Positions 52,555-61,191 are shown, numbered from the stretch's first letter. The stretch is DNA of 64,000 nt from an uncultured Vicinamibacterales bacterium (GCA_958295905.1 OY282382.1:2380001-2444000); one strand, 5' to 3'. The notes: a model not told the origin generated them from the sequence alone. Numbers and translations are program-made.

Positions 52555-53429
52555 CTACCACCAACATCGCCACCGCGCCACTGCCCAAGTGCCCGGGTAT
52601 CATCCGCGGCCGACGTTACTCGGCCACCCACGCCGCCGTCACGATCGACGGGCAGCGCCTCAACTGGCAGGACTCCCTCGCCCTGCAGTACCACTCCCCG
52701 ACGGGAATCAACTGGGGCTTCGCGGGCTCGGGTCCCGCGCAGCTCGCCCTCGCCCTCCTCCTCGAGGTGACGGACCGCGAGACCGCCCTCCGGCACTACA
52801 TGCGCTTCAGGGACGACGTGATCGCCCGCATCGCCACCGGCAGCTGGGCCGCCACCACCGCCGACCTCGCGAAATGGCTCGAGCTGAGCCGCTCAACCGA
52901 GCAGACCGTCCGCATGGACGTCAGCCCCGACGACACCGGCCCGCGGCAGACGGTCGCCTGGGCATGGAGTAGAGACGAAACCCGCCGGCGGCAGCACCGC
53001 GCCACGGCCAAACCCGTCCTCGCCCCGGCCGAGACCTTCCCCGACGAACACTCGACCATCTCCGAGCTCAGCCGAATCAACCCGGACGCCGACCCCGCCG
53101 CGACCGGAGCCCACTCCCAGACCATCCGCGGACTGCTCTGCGGCGCGTGCGCCGGCTGGAAGAAGCCGCCCACCAGCCTCGAGCTCCACGAGACCATGAA
53201 CGCCATGCGCACCGGCGATCCCTCGCGCCGCCAGCGATCGATCGCCGCGCTCCTCGTCAACGAGGCGTCCTTCGACGAGCTCGTCAACGCACACCTCGAA
53301 GGCGCGTTCACTTGGCGGCAGCTCGCCATCGCCGCGCACCTGCAGAACTACGTCCCGCCCGCGCGCATCCACCAGATCAACGCGTTCCGGACGCCGGAAC
53401 CCCGAACGGAGCCCCGATGGAGAACCTGA
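52551..53429 (+). CDS. DUF6166-like protein
   Basis: 292 residues from the ATG at 52551; the longer in-frame extension to 52188 runs through the preceding gene and is rejected. Residues about 20-95 carry the DUF6166 pattern: VTIDGQRLNWQDSLALQYHS, PTGINWGFAGSGPAQLALAL and the following helix with LRHYMRFRDDVIARI. This domain is common in plasmid, phage and integrated-element genes of unknown function. The C-terminal 190 residues are polar and helical with no recognised domain. Its end overlaps the next gene by 13 bp. Confidence 0.7.
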   Translation: MTTTNIATAPLPKCPGIIRGRRYSATHAAVTIDGQRLNWQDSLALQYHSPTGINWGFAGSGPAQLALALLLEVTDRETALRHYMRFRDDVIARIATGSWAATTADLAKWLELSRSTEQTVRMDVSPDDTGPRQTVAWAWSRDETRRRQHRATAKPVLAPAETFPDEHSTISELSRINPDADPAATGAHSQTIRGLLCGACAGWKKPPTSLELHETMNAMRTGDPSRRQRSIAALLVNEASFDELVNAHLEGAFTWRQLAIAAHLQNYVPPARIHQINAFRTPEPRTEPRWRT

Positions 53430-53710
53430 CCCTTCCCGAACCCGCGGCCAGCCTCTGGGCCTCCAAGCGCCACATCGTCCACGCGATACCGCCCGAGATG
53501 TTCCAGAACACCATCCAGCCGCACATCGGCGGCGGCACCATCCTCGCGGCGCGCTGGCGACACCGCCTCAGCACCGACATCGACGTCCTCCTCCCGGGCA
53601 GGAACAGCCTCATCGACCTCCTGCAGGAGAACGACCGCAACATCGTGAAGCAGCTCGGCGGCACCTCCGAGGCGGTCAGCGGCGGGGAAGAGCACATCGT
53701 GAAGGACTGA
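53417..53710 (+). CDS. Truncated AbiEii/AbiGii-like nucleotidyltransferase
   Basis: 97 residues from the ATG at 53417. The core GGGTILAARWRHRLSTDIDV is the nucleotidyltransferase signature of AbiEii-type toxins (GG...HR-S-DID). Family members are 200-300 residues; here the protein ends soon after (GGEEHIVKD) at 53710, immediately before a degraded transposase. So the 3' two-thirds are missing and it is probably a gene fragment. No AbiEi-type antitoxin is recognised upstream. Confidence 0.6.
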   Translation: MENLTLPEPAASLWASKRHIVHAIPPEMFQNTIQPHIGGGTILAARWRHRLSTDIDVLLPGRNSLIDLLQENDRNIVKQLGGTSEAVSGGEEHIVKD

Positions 53711-53712
53711 CG

Positions 53713-54278
53713 ATCACCGAACTTGTCGAGATGTTCCCCGACGAAGAGACTGCAACTGCTTGGTTCGAAGACGTGGTTTGGCCTGACGGCCGATGCTGCG
53801 GACATTGCGGAAGCATGAAGACGAGCCCCGTCGCCAGCCGGAAGCCGATGCCCTATTGGTGCCCGGACTGCCGCGAATACTTCGTGATGCAACCGGCCCG
53901 TGGCTGCGGGGGTTCGTCGCCAAGCACCGGCAGCCGGAAGCCAAGCTCTACACCGACGAAGCGACCGCCTACAAGAACCTCGGGAACCACGAGTCGGTAA
54001 AACACGGTGTCGGCGAGTACGTCAGGGAGCAGGCCCACACGAACGGCATCGAGTCGTTCTGGTCGATGCTAAAGCGCGCACACACCGGCACGTTCCACAA
54101 GTTGAGTCCGAAGCACCTGAACCGCTACGTCCAGGAGTTCGCCGGGAAGCACAACGTCCGGGACTCAGGCACTCTGGAGCAGATGCGCGGCGTCGTCGCC
54201 CGGCTCGTCGGGCGGAACCTCCTCTACAACGACCTCATCTCCGACAACGGGCTCCCCAGCGGCGCTCGGTCCTCGTAG
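53713..54278 (+). pseudogene. IS1595-type transposase remnant with internal deletion
   Basis: The first part (ITELVEMFPDEETATAWFED) leads to a zinc-ribbon CCGHCG ... WCPDC typical of IS1595 transposases, in one frame up to about 53890. The rest, LYTDEATAYKNLG, QAHTNGIESFWSMLKRAHTG and HKLSPKHLNRYVQEFAGKHN, is in another frame up to 54278. About 100 residues of the catalytic middle are missing at the join. No terminal repeats were found. Confidence 0.75.
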
Positions 54279-54282
54279 TGGG

Positions 54283-54356
54283 CGGAACAGGGCGCGGGCC
54301 AGCTTCTCCGGGGTGGCACCGATCAGGTCGCGCTTCGGGTCGAGCATCGGCAGCAT
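54283..54356 (-). pseudogene. 5' fragment of a gene cut off at the IS1595 remnant
   Basis: On the reverse strand an ATG at 54356 with GAGGAG upstream opens MLPMLDPKRDLIGATPEKLA RALFRPLRG, then coding character is lost where the IS1595 remnant begins. The EKLARALF part resembles EKLAQVMF at 46853. Probably the start of a gene truncated by the insertion. Confidence 0.4.
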
Positions 54357-54533
54357 CTCGTCGTCTCCTCATCCCAAGTTTTTCAATGCATTGAAAGTGC
54401 TCGGTGAGAGTTCATTGAGATAGGATTCCGCCCTTGCGATTTCGTTCATCAACTCATTGATTTCAGTTGCCAGAACCTTGACTTCGTCCGGACTAGGCCA
54501 CCAAATTGCTGGCATGCAGTCAAAACCTGGTGG

Positions 54534-54581
54534 CGGGTCCGGCTGTCAAGCGTCCTGGGTAATCATCGCTCGACAGATGTT
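54534..54581. repeat. 48-bp palindromic direct repeat, left copy
   Basis: Matches 55136-55183 in 43 of 48 bases. It contains an inverted repeat, CTGTCAAGCG and CGCTCGACAG, around TCCTGGGTAATCAT. The two copies frame the low-GC gene 54643-55110. The rest of 54361-54642 is AT-richer than the chromosome and has no supported gene. Confidence 0.75.
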
Positions 54582-54642
54582 GCAGTGCCGGTCTGAGGCT
54601 GGAAAATCTTCAATCCGATCACTCATGACTGATCGGTCATAC

Positions 54643-55110
54643 CTAATTGGCGTTGTCGCGCAGCAGATGAATCAGTTTGTCACGCAACACGACGTGCAGA
54701 ACGTTCCGTACTCCGGTTGACTCTCGACCAAACTCATAGGCGCAAACGTCAACCAACCGCTCCGTTTCCGGATCAAGTTCTTCGGCCACGTAGTTCCGAG
54801 CGAACCGATCGATCTCAAACGGCTGCATTCCGCTCACCTTGGGAAGAAGATCAGGAGCGATCCCGCCCGCCCAATTATGTGCTTTCATGAAGAGAGCCAT
54901 CCGGTCCCCTAGTTCTGTCAGCTTTAGAGGACTCGCACCGGCAACCTCCGGTTGCCAAAGTCTCAGGATCTTCTTGATGTCATCTGCGACTGTCTTTACG
55001 GCTTTCTCCAGATTTTCCAGACGGGTATCGACCTTGCCGGTCCACCTTGCGACTGCCACAATAGCACTGACGATTGCAATCACAACCAACCAGAAGCGGA
55101 CATCGTCCAT
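54643..55110 (-). CDS. Hypothetical membrane-anchored protein, low GC
   Basis: 155 residues from the ATG at 55110. N-terminal membrane helix (FWLVVIAIVSAIVAVARWTG), then a coiled coil (VDTRLENLEKAVKTVADDIK), then a soluble helical domain ending near the C-terminus. No family recognised. The gene is clearly lower in GC than its neighbours and is bracketed by 48-bp direct palindromic repeats, which together mark it as recently acquired. No strong ribosome binding site. Confidence 0.6.
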   Translation of the reverse strand: MDDVRFWLVVIAIVSAIVAVARWTGKVDTRLENLEKAVKTVADDIKKILRLWQPEVAGASPLKLTELGDRMALFMKAHNWAGGIAPDLLPKVSGMQPFEIDRFARNYVAEELDPETERLVDVCAYEFGRESTGVRNVLHVVLRDKLIHLLRDNAN

Positions 55111-55135
55111 GATTCGATTTTAACAGTACGTCAGG

Positions 55136-55183
55136 CGGGCCCGGCTGTCAAGCGTTCTGGGTAATCAGCACTTGACAGATGTT
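55136..55183. repeat. 48-bp palindromic direct repeat, right copy
   Basis: Same element as 54534-54581, in the same orientation, with inner inverted repeat CTGTCAAG and CTTGACAG. Confidence 0.75.
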
Positions 55184-55367
55184 TTCACGTCGGGATATCT
55201 TGTGAATGACGCTAGATGTTGCGTCCATGTCGCATTGTGGCCACTACATGTTGACCACAGATGGGCTTCGTGACATCTTCGTCGGTGATCGAGGCAGCCC
55301 CGTTCCGATTCCCGCAGGAGATGCAGATGCCCATGCGCGCCACTTTGCTGACGGTACTGTTTCAGCC

Positions 55368-55583
55368 AACCGCCGCACCGGCACCGAAGGGTTTGGTCCC
55401 GTACCGCTGGACCGGGGAACCGGTGATGGCCCGGCGCAGCCCCGGCGCGCCGTCGAAGACGAACAGCAACGTCCCGGTCCGTCGGCCGGCGGCGGCCGCC
55501 GTCTCGGTGGCCCCTTCGCGCAGTCCCGGCACGTGCTTGCGGCCCTGCGTGCCGATCCCAACTTGGCGCCTGCCAAGCGTCAC
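55368..55583 (-). pseudogene. IS256 (mutator-type) transposase remnant
   Basis: The reverse strand reads GRKHVPGLREGATETAAAAG then TLLFVFDGAPGLRRAI and PVQRYGTK, which follow the IS256 transposase core around its second catalytic Asp (GxKEVLGLWEGxTEN ... LFVIDGxKALRKAI ... VQRCxxHK). Both ends are missing. A 40-residue zinc-ribbon-like reading frame (CISCGN ... CGQH) lies further on at 55212-55334 and is too short to call. Otherwise 55184-55633 shows nothing. Confidence 0.6.
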
Positions 55584-55633
55584 CGGGGGGCGGGATGCTT
55601 CGTCGGGCGGCGCTCCGGTCAGAAGCGCTCCGG

Positions 55634-56155
55634 TCAGAAAATCGTGGCGTTCGACAGCGGCCACCAGCGGAGCTGCACCTTGCCGATGATGTATTTCTCC
55701 GGCACCTGACCCCAGGTGCGGCTGTCGGAGCTGTTGTTCCGGTGGTCGCCCATGACGAAGTAGTGGGCGTCCTCGACCCGTTCCGGGCCCAGGTTCTCGT
55801 GGCTCCTGAAGCCGGGCGGCACGTATTCGTCGGGCAGGAGGACGCCGTTGACGTAGACCTGCCCGTTCTCGATCCGCACCTCATCGCCTTCCTGCGCGAT
55901 GACCCGCTTGACGAACGACTTGTCGGGGTCGCGCGGGTAGTAAAGCATGACGATGTCGCCCCGTTCGGGAGGACCGAAGAACAGGTACCGCGCCTTGTTG
56001 ACGATCAGCCGGTCCTGGTCCTGCAGGGTCGGTTCCATGCTTCGGCCCTCGACCCGGGCGACCTGGAACAGGAACGTGACGATGAGCGTCGCGTAGACGG
56101 CGGCGGACGCGAAGGTCTTGACCCACGCCACGATTTCCTCGCCGGCCTGCGCCAC
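55634..56155 (-). CDS. lepB: Signal peptidase I
   Basis: 173 residues from a GTG at 56155. One membrane helix near residues 15-32 (ASAAVYATLIVTFLFQVARV) leads into box B with the catalytic Ser (EGRSMEPTLQ), box D with the catalytic Lys (KSFVKRVIAQEGD) and box E (MGDHRNNSSDSR). It cleaves signal peptides on the outer face of the inner membrane, which fits the many exported proteins here. The N-terminus may extend upstream in frame; GTG is the first sensible start found. Confidence 0.92.
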   Translation of the reverse strand: MAQAGEEIVAWVKTFASAAVYATLIVTFLFQVARVEGRSMEPTLQDQDRLIVNKARYLFFGPPERGDIVMLYYPRDPDKSFVKRVIAQEGDEVRIENGQVYVNGVLLPDEYVPPGFRSHENLGPERVEDAHYFVMGDHRNNSSDSRTWGQVPEKYIIGKVQLRWWPLSNATIF

Positions 56156-56241
56156 GAGGGCCGAGCGCCGCGCCTTCCGCTCGGCGTCGTAGGCCTGGCT
56201 GGGAGAGAGCAGATGGGGCGGTGCGCTCGCCGGCGTCCGGG

Positions 56242-57027
56242 CTAGAGGCTCAGATACTCCCGGAGACGTTTGGTCTGGGTTCGGCTGACCGGAATCTCCG
56301 TCCCTTTCCCGTCCTTCATCCTCAGGATGTAGTTGCGGCTGAACCAGGGCACTATCTCCTTGATTTTGTTGATGTTGACAACATGAGATCGATGCACGCG
56401 CCAGAACACCGCGGGATCCAGATGTGAATGCAGCTCGTCGAGCGTGCGATAGTTCGAGGTGCCGGATACGGTTCCCGTCACGATCGTGATGTCGTCGTCG
56501 GCCAGCGACGCGTAGACGATGTCGTCCGCCTGCACGAGCAGGAAGCGGTCGCCCGCCTTGACGGCGAGGCGTTCCCGCCGGTGCTGCCGCTCGGCTACAT
56601 ATTGGACGATCCGTTCGAGCTCCTTGTTGGCGACCGGTCCCTGCGGTTGCGCCGGCGGCGTTGCGAGCAGGCGCCGGACCCGCTGTATGGATTGGGCGAG
56701 CCGGACCACCTCGACCGGCTTCAGGAGATAGTCGACCGCGCTGACTTCGAACGCCTCGATCGCATACTGATCGTAGGCGGTCACGAAGACGACGCGGCTC
56801 CTGACGCCGCGTTCCAGCAGCCGGCGGGCCACCTCGAAGCCGGTCATCCCCGGCATCTGGATGTCGAGCAGCACCAGATCGGGGTTCAGCGACTCGGCCA
56901 GCGACACCGCCTGCAGTCCGTCCGCCGCCTGGTCCACGACCTCGACGCCGTCGAGCTGATCGAGCTGAAAACAGAGCTCGTTGCGCGCAAGCCGCTCGTC
57001 GTCGGCGACCAGAATTCGCAGAGGCAT
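56242..57027 (-). CDS. LytTR family response regulator
   Basis: 261 residues from the ATG at 57027. Receiver domain with the acidic pair DDE at residues 9-11, phosphoacceptor Asp in LVLLDIQMPGM at about residue 54, Thr in VVFVTAYD and Lys in YLLKPVE. The output is a LytTR DNA-binding domain (residues about 155-260; FLLVQADDIVYASLADDDIT, VHRSHVVNINKI). Its kinase is the LytS-type gene 89 bp upstream on the same strand. LytTR regulators control extracellular polysaccharide, toxin or bacteriocin genes; targets here are unknown. Confidence 0.92.
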   Translation of the reverse strand: MPLRILVADDERLARNELCFQLDQLDGVEVVDQAADGLQAVSLAESLNPDLVLLDIQMPGMTGFEVARRLLERGVRSRVVFVTAYDQYAIEAFEVSAVDYLLKPVEVVRLAQSIQRVRRLLATPPAQPQGPVANKELERIVQYVAERQHRRERLAVKAGDRFLLVQADDIVYASLADDDITIVTGTVSGTSNYRTLDELHSHLDPAVFWRVHRSHVVNINKIKEIVPWFSRNYILRMKDGKGTEIPVSRTQTKRLREYLSL

Positions 57028-57116
57028 TTATATCAGATCAAGGCCGCCGGTAGCGAGCCGCCGCCGCCGGCCGGGTGCGCGTCAGATTCGTGAAATGCCG
57101 GGCGTCCGCACCGCTT

Positions 57117-58454
57117 CTACGGCGCCGACGCCCGGGCGGTGGCGGCCTGGGGCAGCGCCAACTCCGGAATCTCGATGCGGGCGCGCGTGCCTTCGCCGGG
57201 CGCGCTCTTCAGCTTCAGATGATAGTTGGCGCCGTAGATCACCCGCAGGCGCTCGTCCACGTTCTTCAGGCCGATTCCGCGCCGCCCGGCGGGGTCGGGG
57301 GCGTCGGTCACCATGCCCAGCCCGTCGTCGAGAACCTCTATCACGGTATGGCCGCGCAAGCGTTCGCTGGAGATGGTGATCCGGCCGCCGCCGACCTTGC
57401 GGGAGATGCCGTGCTTGATGGAGTTCTCCACCAGCGGCTGCAGCAGCATGCTGGGCACCATCTGAGCGAGGGTCTCCGGGGCGATCCGCTTCTCGACGAC
57501 CAGCGTGGGGCCGAAGCGGACCGTCTCGATGTCCAGATACTCGTCGATCGACGCTATTTCCTCGCGCAGGGTGACGAAGTGCTCCTGGCTTCGCAGCAGC
57601 CGGCGCAACAGCCCCGACAGCTTGCCGATGAGCATGCGGGCGGTCTCGGGCTGCGAGCGGATGAGCGACGAGATCGACGTCAGCGTATTGAACAGGAAGT
57701 GGGGGTTGATCTGGCTGGCGAGCGCTTCGACCCGGGCCTGCATGAGCAGCTTCTCCTGCTCCTGCAGCCGGTGCTCGATACGGGCGGTGTTCCAGATCTT
57801 GATGGGGATGGCGACCGACATGACCGTCGTCAGCACGGTCACCGCCATCAGCCAGACGTTGGCCGGCTCGAGCCGGAACAGCCGCTGGGCTCCGAATTCG
57901 GCCGAGAGGGCCTGGCGGAGGAGCTCGAGGCAGATCGGTCCGGCCATCAGGGTGAGCTGCCAGTCGATTCGGAACCGTCCCGCCAGCCGCCAGGTGTGCC
58001 GCCGCAGGGCCGTCACCAGCAACGGGCTCACGTGCCAGATCGCCTCCTTCGGAGACAGCTCGCGCAGTCCGCCGCCGGCGAACCCGCAGCCGACCATGAG
58101 GATGATCGCGATCCACTCGCCGGTCATCAGGGCGGGGAGTCCGGCGAGGCCGCCGACGATCGCCCCCGCGTAGGGACCCGCGATGAGGCCGGCCAGGAAG
58201 GAGCCCGCGAGGGACAGATCGGCCGCCGCGTAGTTCAGCAGCAGGCGCGAGATGACCCCGATGCTGACGGGGATGCCGAACGCGAAGGCGAACGTCAGCC
58301 GCTCGCGCCAGGCGCGTTTCTCGGTGAGGAGGATCCGGCGGAACTGGCCGAACCGGACCAGCATCGTGGCGAGGGCCGCCACGAGGGCGATCTTGACCAC
58401 CACGGTGGTCAGCAGCGCCTGCTCGGGCGTGAGGAACCTGACTTCCTGCTGCAT
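57117..58454 (-). CDS. LytS-type sensor histidine kinase
   Basis: 445 residues from the ATG at 58454. N-terminal part with five to six membrane helices of the 5TM-LYT type (LLTTVVVKIALVAALATMLV at the start, SFLAGLIAGPYAGAIVGGLA in the middle), then a short coiled coil and the His_kinase domain with the phosphoacceptor box NPHFLFNTLTSI and an HATPase region (LLQPLVENSIKHGI; GIGLKNVDERL). The pair senses a membrane or small-molecule signal and phosphorylates the LytTR regulator. Upstream, 58455-58649 leads to the IS and shows nothing else. Confidence 0.9.
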   Translation of the reverse strand: MQQEVRFLTPEQALLTTVVVKIALVAALATMLVRFGQFRRILLTEKRAWRERLTFAFAFGIPVSIGVISRLLLNYAAADLSLAGSFLAGLIAGPYAGAIVGGLAGLPALMTGEWIAIILMVGCGFAGGGLRELSPKEAIWHVSPLLVTALRRHTWRLAGRFRIDWQLTLMAGPICLELLRQALSAEFGAQRLFRLEPANVWLMAVTVLTTVMSVAIPIKIWNTARIEHRLQEQEKLLMQARVEALASQINPHFLFNTLTSISSLIRSQPETARMLIGKLSGLLRRLLRSQEHFVTLREEIASIDEYLDIETVRFGPTLVVEKRIAPETLAQMVPSMLLQPLVENSIKHGISRKVGGGRITISSERLRGHTVIEVLDDGLGMVTDAPDPAGRRGIGLKNVDERLRVIYGANYHLKLKSAPGEGTRARIEIPELALPQAATARASAP

Positions 58455-58649
58455 GGTTCTTCAGCGGCGACGACCGGGCGTCCGCGCCGTCGCGGGGCCA
58501 CCGAACCACGCCACTATAGCGGCGCCGTCTCCGGCCTGTCAACGTCGCCATGGCGGCCAAAGTGCTACAAGCAAATGAGTTACCGGCCGGCCGGCGTGCC
58601 CCGGGGGCTCTATCGCGGCCCGGTGCGGCGCGGTTCTTTCCTTGCCCAT

Positions 58650-61071
58650 CTAGCATGGGGTCACAGTTGACACAGGTTCCGGCATGCGGGCTGCCCAGCC
58701 AACACCAAGCGACTGTCCAGGGGGCTACGGTGCGCGCGCGGCTTGGATGGCGCGCACCATCGTCTGCAACTGGACGCATGCCCGCCACATGACTTGGTTG
58801 CCGGGCAACGGGCTTCGTTTCGAGGGGTGCCAGCCGGCCATGCGCGCCAGCAGCACCACCCAACCGCGGATGTCGGGCGGAAACGGCTTCCCACGCTCGG
58901 ACGGCGGCTGCAGCCGTTCGGCCCGCACCACGGCGCCGATCACCTGCCGCTCGTCCTCGGTCAGCACCTCCCCGGCCGGTGTTTCCGGCGCGTCCCGCGC
59001 GTAGCGGTCCAGGTTGCACACCCGCCATGCCGTGACGGCGTCGAACGCCAGGCACTTGACCAGCGCGTCGGCATCCTGCAGCCGCCGGTCTTCGATCCGC
59101 GTCCCGCTCTTGAGGACCCGGAAATACTCTTCGATCCCCCAGCGGGCCTCATACCAGCCCACGATACGTTCCGCCCATTCCGCCGTCGGCCCCCCCTCGC
59201 TCGACAACAGCAGCCACTCCAACGGTTCCTTCCCCGCCGGCGGCTCGGTCTCCAGAACGCGCACCAGCCACGCCGCCACCGGACCGTCCCCGAGTCGGTC
59301 CTGCGGCGGCTGCAGTTCCACCCGCCCGATGCTCAGCTCGGTCTCCGCCGTCCGTTGTGACCGCGCCCGCTTCCCGCCCTGCGCGCCGATCCGTACCGCC
59401 CGACCCGTCTTGACCGGCGTCTCGAAGTCCGGCTGCGACGCCAGCGTCCGCAGCATCGTCGCCCGCAACTCCGGGTCCCACACCTCCACCCGCCGCCGCC
59501 GGCCCGCGTTCGCCCGCACCACCAGCCCCGCCTCGTCCGCATGCGCCGCCTGCCACTTCAACAGCCCGTAAATGTCGCTCTCCCGGTCCCCGACCACCAC
59601 CACCCGCGTCCCGGGACTCGCCCGCCCCAACGCCCGGCCCTGATCGAAGCCCCGGAACCAGCGCCGACTCTCCTTCTCAAGTTCCGCCGCCGGTTCCGCT
59701 TCCGGCCGCGCCCACGTCTCCAGCCCGCTCACCCCCAACGCCCGCCGCCCCTCGGTGAACACCACCGCCGCATGCACGAACAGACCCCGCGCGCTGCCCG
59801 TCCGCTCCCGAAGCGGTCCCAACCCCGCCGTGCTCTCCCGCAGACCGGTGTAGTTCAACGTCGTCGTGTCCTGCACCAGCAGTACCGCCGACTCCGGCCG
59901 GCAGCGCTCCACCAGCGCCTCCCGATGCGGTTGCAGGATGTCCTCGCCGGCCACCTTCTTATTGTGCAGGAAACGATACACCGCCTGTTGCTCGGCACTG
60001 CCCGGGAAAACCGCCGGCAGCGGCTCCCCCGGATGCCGCGCCCACGCCGACCCCAACCGCACCAGACGCGACCGCAAACGCCCGTCGGCCATGTCCGACC
60101 GCCCGAACTCGCGCCACGCCCAACCCGACTCGTCTGCCGCATCAAGCGCCGGAAACGACCCCGGCGCCCGCGACGGCGGCCGACGCAACGTCTCCGCCCA
60201 ATCCGAGGCCAGACCCCGAAGCCACACCCCCTTCGGCGCCACCGGCGCCGACGCCCCCGGCGGCAAACCCGACGTCCGGCCCACGCACCGCCAGCCCGCC
60301 GCCCGGTAGCTCGTCGCCGGACGGGACGCCTCCACGCACGTCTCCACCAACACCGGCCGAACCCCGTGCCGCGCTTCCCAGTCCGACGCCAGACAACTCA
60401 CCGCCCGCCCCAACACGTGCGAGGCCAAGTGCGGCACCCGAACCCCGGGCAACAGCAGAAAACGGTCGTTGGAAACCACCTCCCCGATGTGAAACCCCCG
60501 CGTGCGGTCGTCCCAACCCAGATGCGCGTCGCGGGGCCCCAACCGCATCGGCGCCGACACGAAGCTCAGAACGCCCAGCACCCCCGACGACGCTTCCAGC
60601 ACATACGTCAGACGGCACCCCGGCGCCCGCCCACGACCCCGCGGATGGCACGCCGCCAGCAGATGACCGCACAACCGGCCCTCCGCCGCCGTTTCCGCCA
60701 CCCGAACATCGACCGCCCCCAACGACGACAAGCTGCCGCAGAATTCCGTCAGCGGCAACCGCGACCCGCACGCCGACGGATCGCAACCACGACGCGGCGG
60801 ACCCGATTGCGCGGGCGGCAGCCCCAACCCCAACCCCGCCGCCAGCTCCGGCAGCGCCTTGCGCGCCGAGGCCGTGCACAACGCCCCCCGCGGGTTGCGC
60901 CACCCGTCCCGCTCGCACAGCTCACGCCCCAGCGCAGACCGCGACAGTTCCCCGTCCCCCAACGCCCCGCGCAACCACTCCACCGTCTCCGGCTGCAAAA
61001 CCCGCAGACCAATTCGCATGCATCCGTTCTACACGGAACCTCTGCCGGTGTCAACTGTGATTGAGTGCTAG
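58650..61071. mobile_element. Complete IS4-family (IS50-like) insertion sequence with 9-bp target duplication
   Basis: 2422 bp. Ends CTAGCATGGGGTCACAGTTG and, inverted, CTAGCACTCAATCACAGTTG (24-bp imperfect inverted repeats sharing CTAGCA and TCACAGTTGACAC). Flanked by CTTGCCCAT at 58641-58649 and 61072-61080, a 9-bp target duplication as expected for IS50-type elements. One transposase gene, intact. Confidence 0.95.
58725..61019 (-). CDS. DruA-like (DUF4338) domain fused to IS4-family transposase
   Basis: 764 residues from the ATG at 61019. The first 290 residues match the DruA/DUF4338 pattern: SRSALGRELCERDGWRNPRG at the start, DRFLLLPGVRVPHLASHVLG, and SYRAAGWRCVGRTSG. From about residue 325 comes an IS4/Tn5-like transposase: FPGSAEQQAVYRFLHNKKV, first Asp in LLVQDTTTLNYTGL, second in VVVVGDRESDIYGLL, and the YREK signature WYEARWGIEEYFRVLKSG, plus a C-terminal dimerisation-type region. 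DruA is the first gene of Druantia defence systems, but no DruB-E homologue is near, so this is a transposase with an added domain. The domain may guide target choice or replication-linked insertion. Confidence 0.88.
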   Translation of the reverse strand: MRIGLRVLQPETVEWLRGALGDGELSRSALGRELCERDGWRNPRGALCTASARKALPELAAGLGLGLPPAQSGPPRRGCDPSACGSRLPLTEFCGSLSSLGAVDVRVAETAAEGRLCGHLLAACHPRGRGRAPGCRLTYVLEASSGVLGVLSFVSAPMRLGPRDAHLGWDDRTRGFHIGEVVSNDRFLLLPGVRVPHLASHVLGRAVSCLASDWEARHGVRPVLVETCVEASRPATSYRAAGWRCVGRTSGLPPGASAPVAPKGVWLRGLASDWAETLRRPPSRAPGSFPALDAADESGWAWREFGRSDMADGRLRSRLVRLGSAWARHPGEPLPAVFPGSAEQQAVYRFLHNKKVAGEDILQPHREALVERCRPESAVLLVQDTTTLNYTGLRESTAGLGPLRERTGSARGLFVHAAVVFTEGRRALGVSGLETWARPEAEPAAELEKESRRWFRGFDQGRALGRASPGTRVVVVGDRESDIYGLLKWQAAHADEAGLVVRANAGRRRRVEVWDPELRATMLRTLASQPDFETPVKTGRAVRIGAQGGKRARSQRTAETELSIGRVELQPPQDRLGDGPVAAWLVRVLETEPPAGKEPLEWLLLSSEGGPTAEWAERIVGWYEARWGIEEYFRVLKSGTRIEDRRLQDADALVKCLAFDAVTAWRVCNLDRYARDAPETPAGEVLTEDERQVIGAVVRAERLQPPSERGKPFPPDIRGWVVLLARMAGWHPSKRSPLPGNQVMWRACVQLQTMVRAIQAARAP

Positions 61072-61072
61072 C

Positions 61073-61101
61073 TTGCCCATCGGTCGGCGAAAAGGTATAG
61101 T
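61073..61101 (+). promoter_or_regulatory. Candidate promoter of the PmtA-like gene, partly inside the IS target duplication
   Basis: TTGCCC at 61073-61078 and TATAGT at 61096-61101 with exactly 17 bp between. The -35 lies within the 9-bp target duplication of the IS, so the insertion left it intact. The leader is about 85 nt. Confidence 0.5.
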
Positions 61102-61191
61102 CAGCCGGTTGCCTTCTCGCGGGTCCCGTGTGTCCAAGACCGCACGGGCTTCCTCGAGGCCGTCCGTCGACCGCCAAGCGGAGCGCATTGC

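Noticed and set aside
54457-54720. 87-residue forward reading frame
   Set aside because: Covers a repeat copy, no ribosome binding site and no family; overlaps the 3' end of the reverse-strand gene at 54643.
54534-55183. Integron gene cassette with attC sites
   Set aside because: The palindromic repeats lack recognisable RYYYAAC/GTTRRRY core sites and no integrase gene is present.
58725-61019. A Druantia defence system
   Set aside because: Only a DruA-like domain is present, inside a transposase; no DruB-E or helicase-type DruE gene is in the window.
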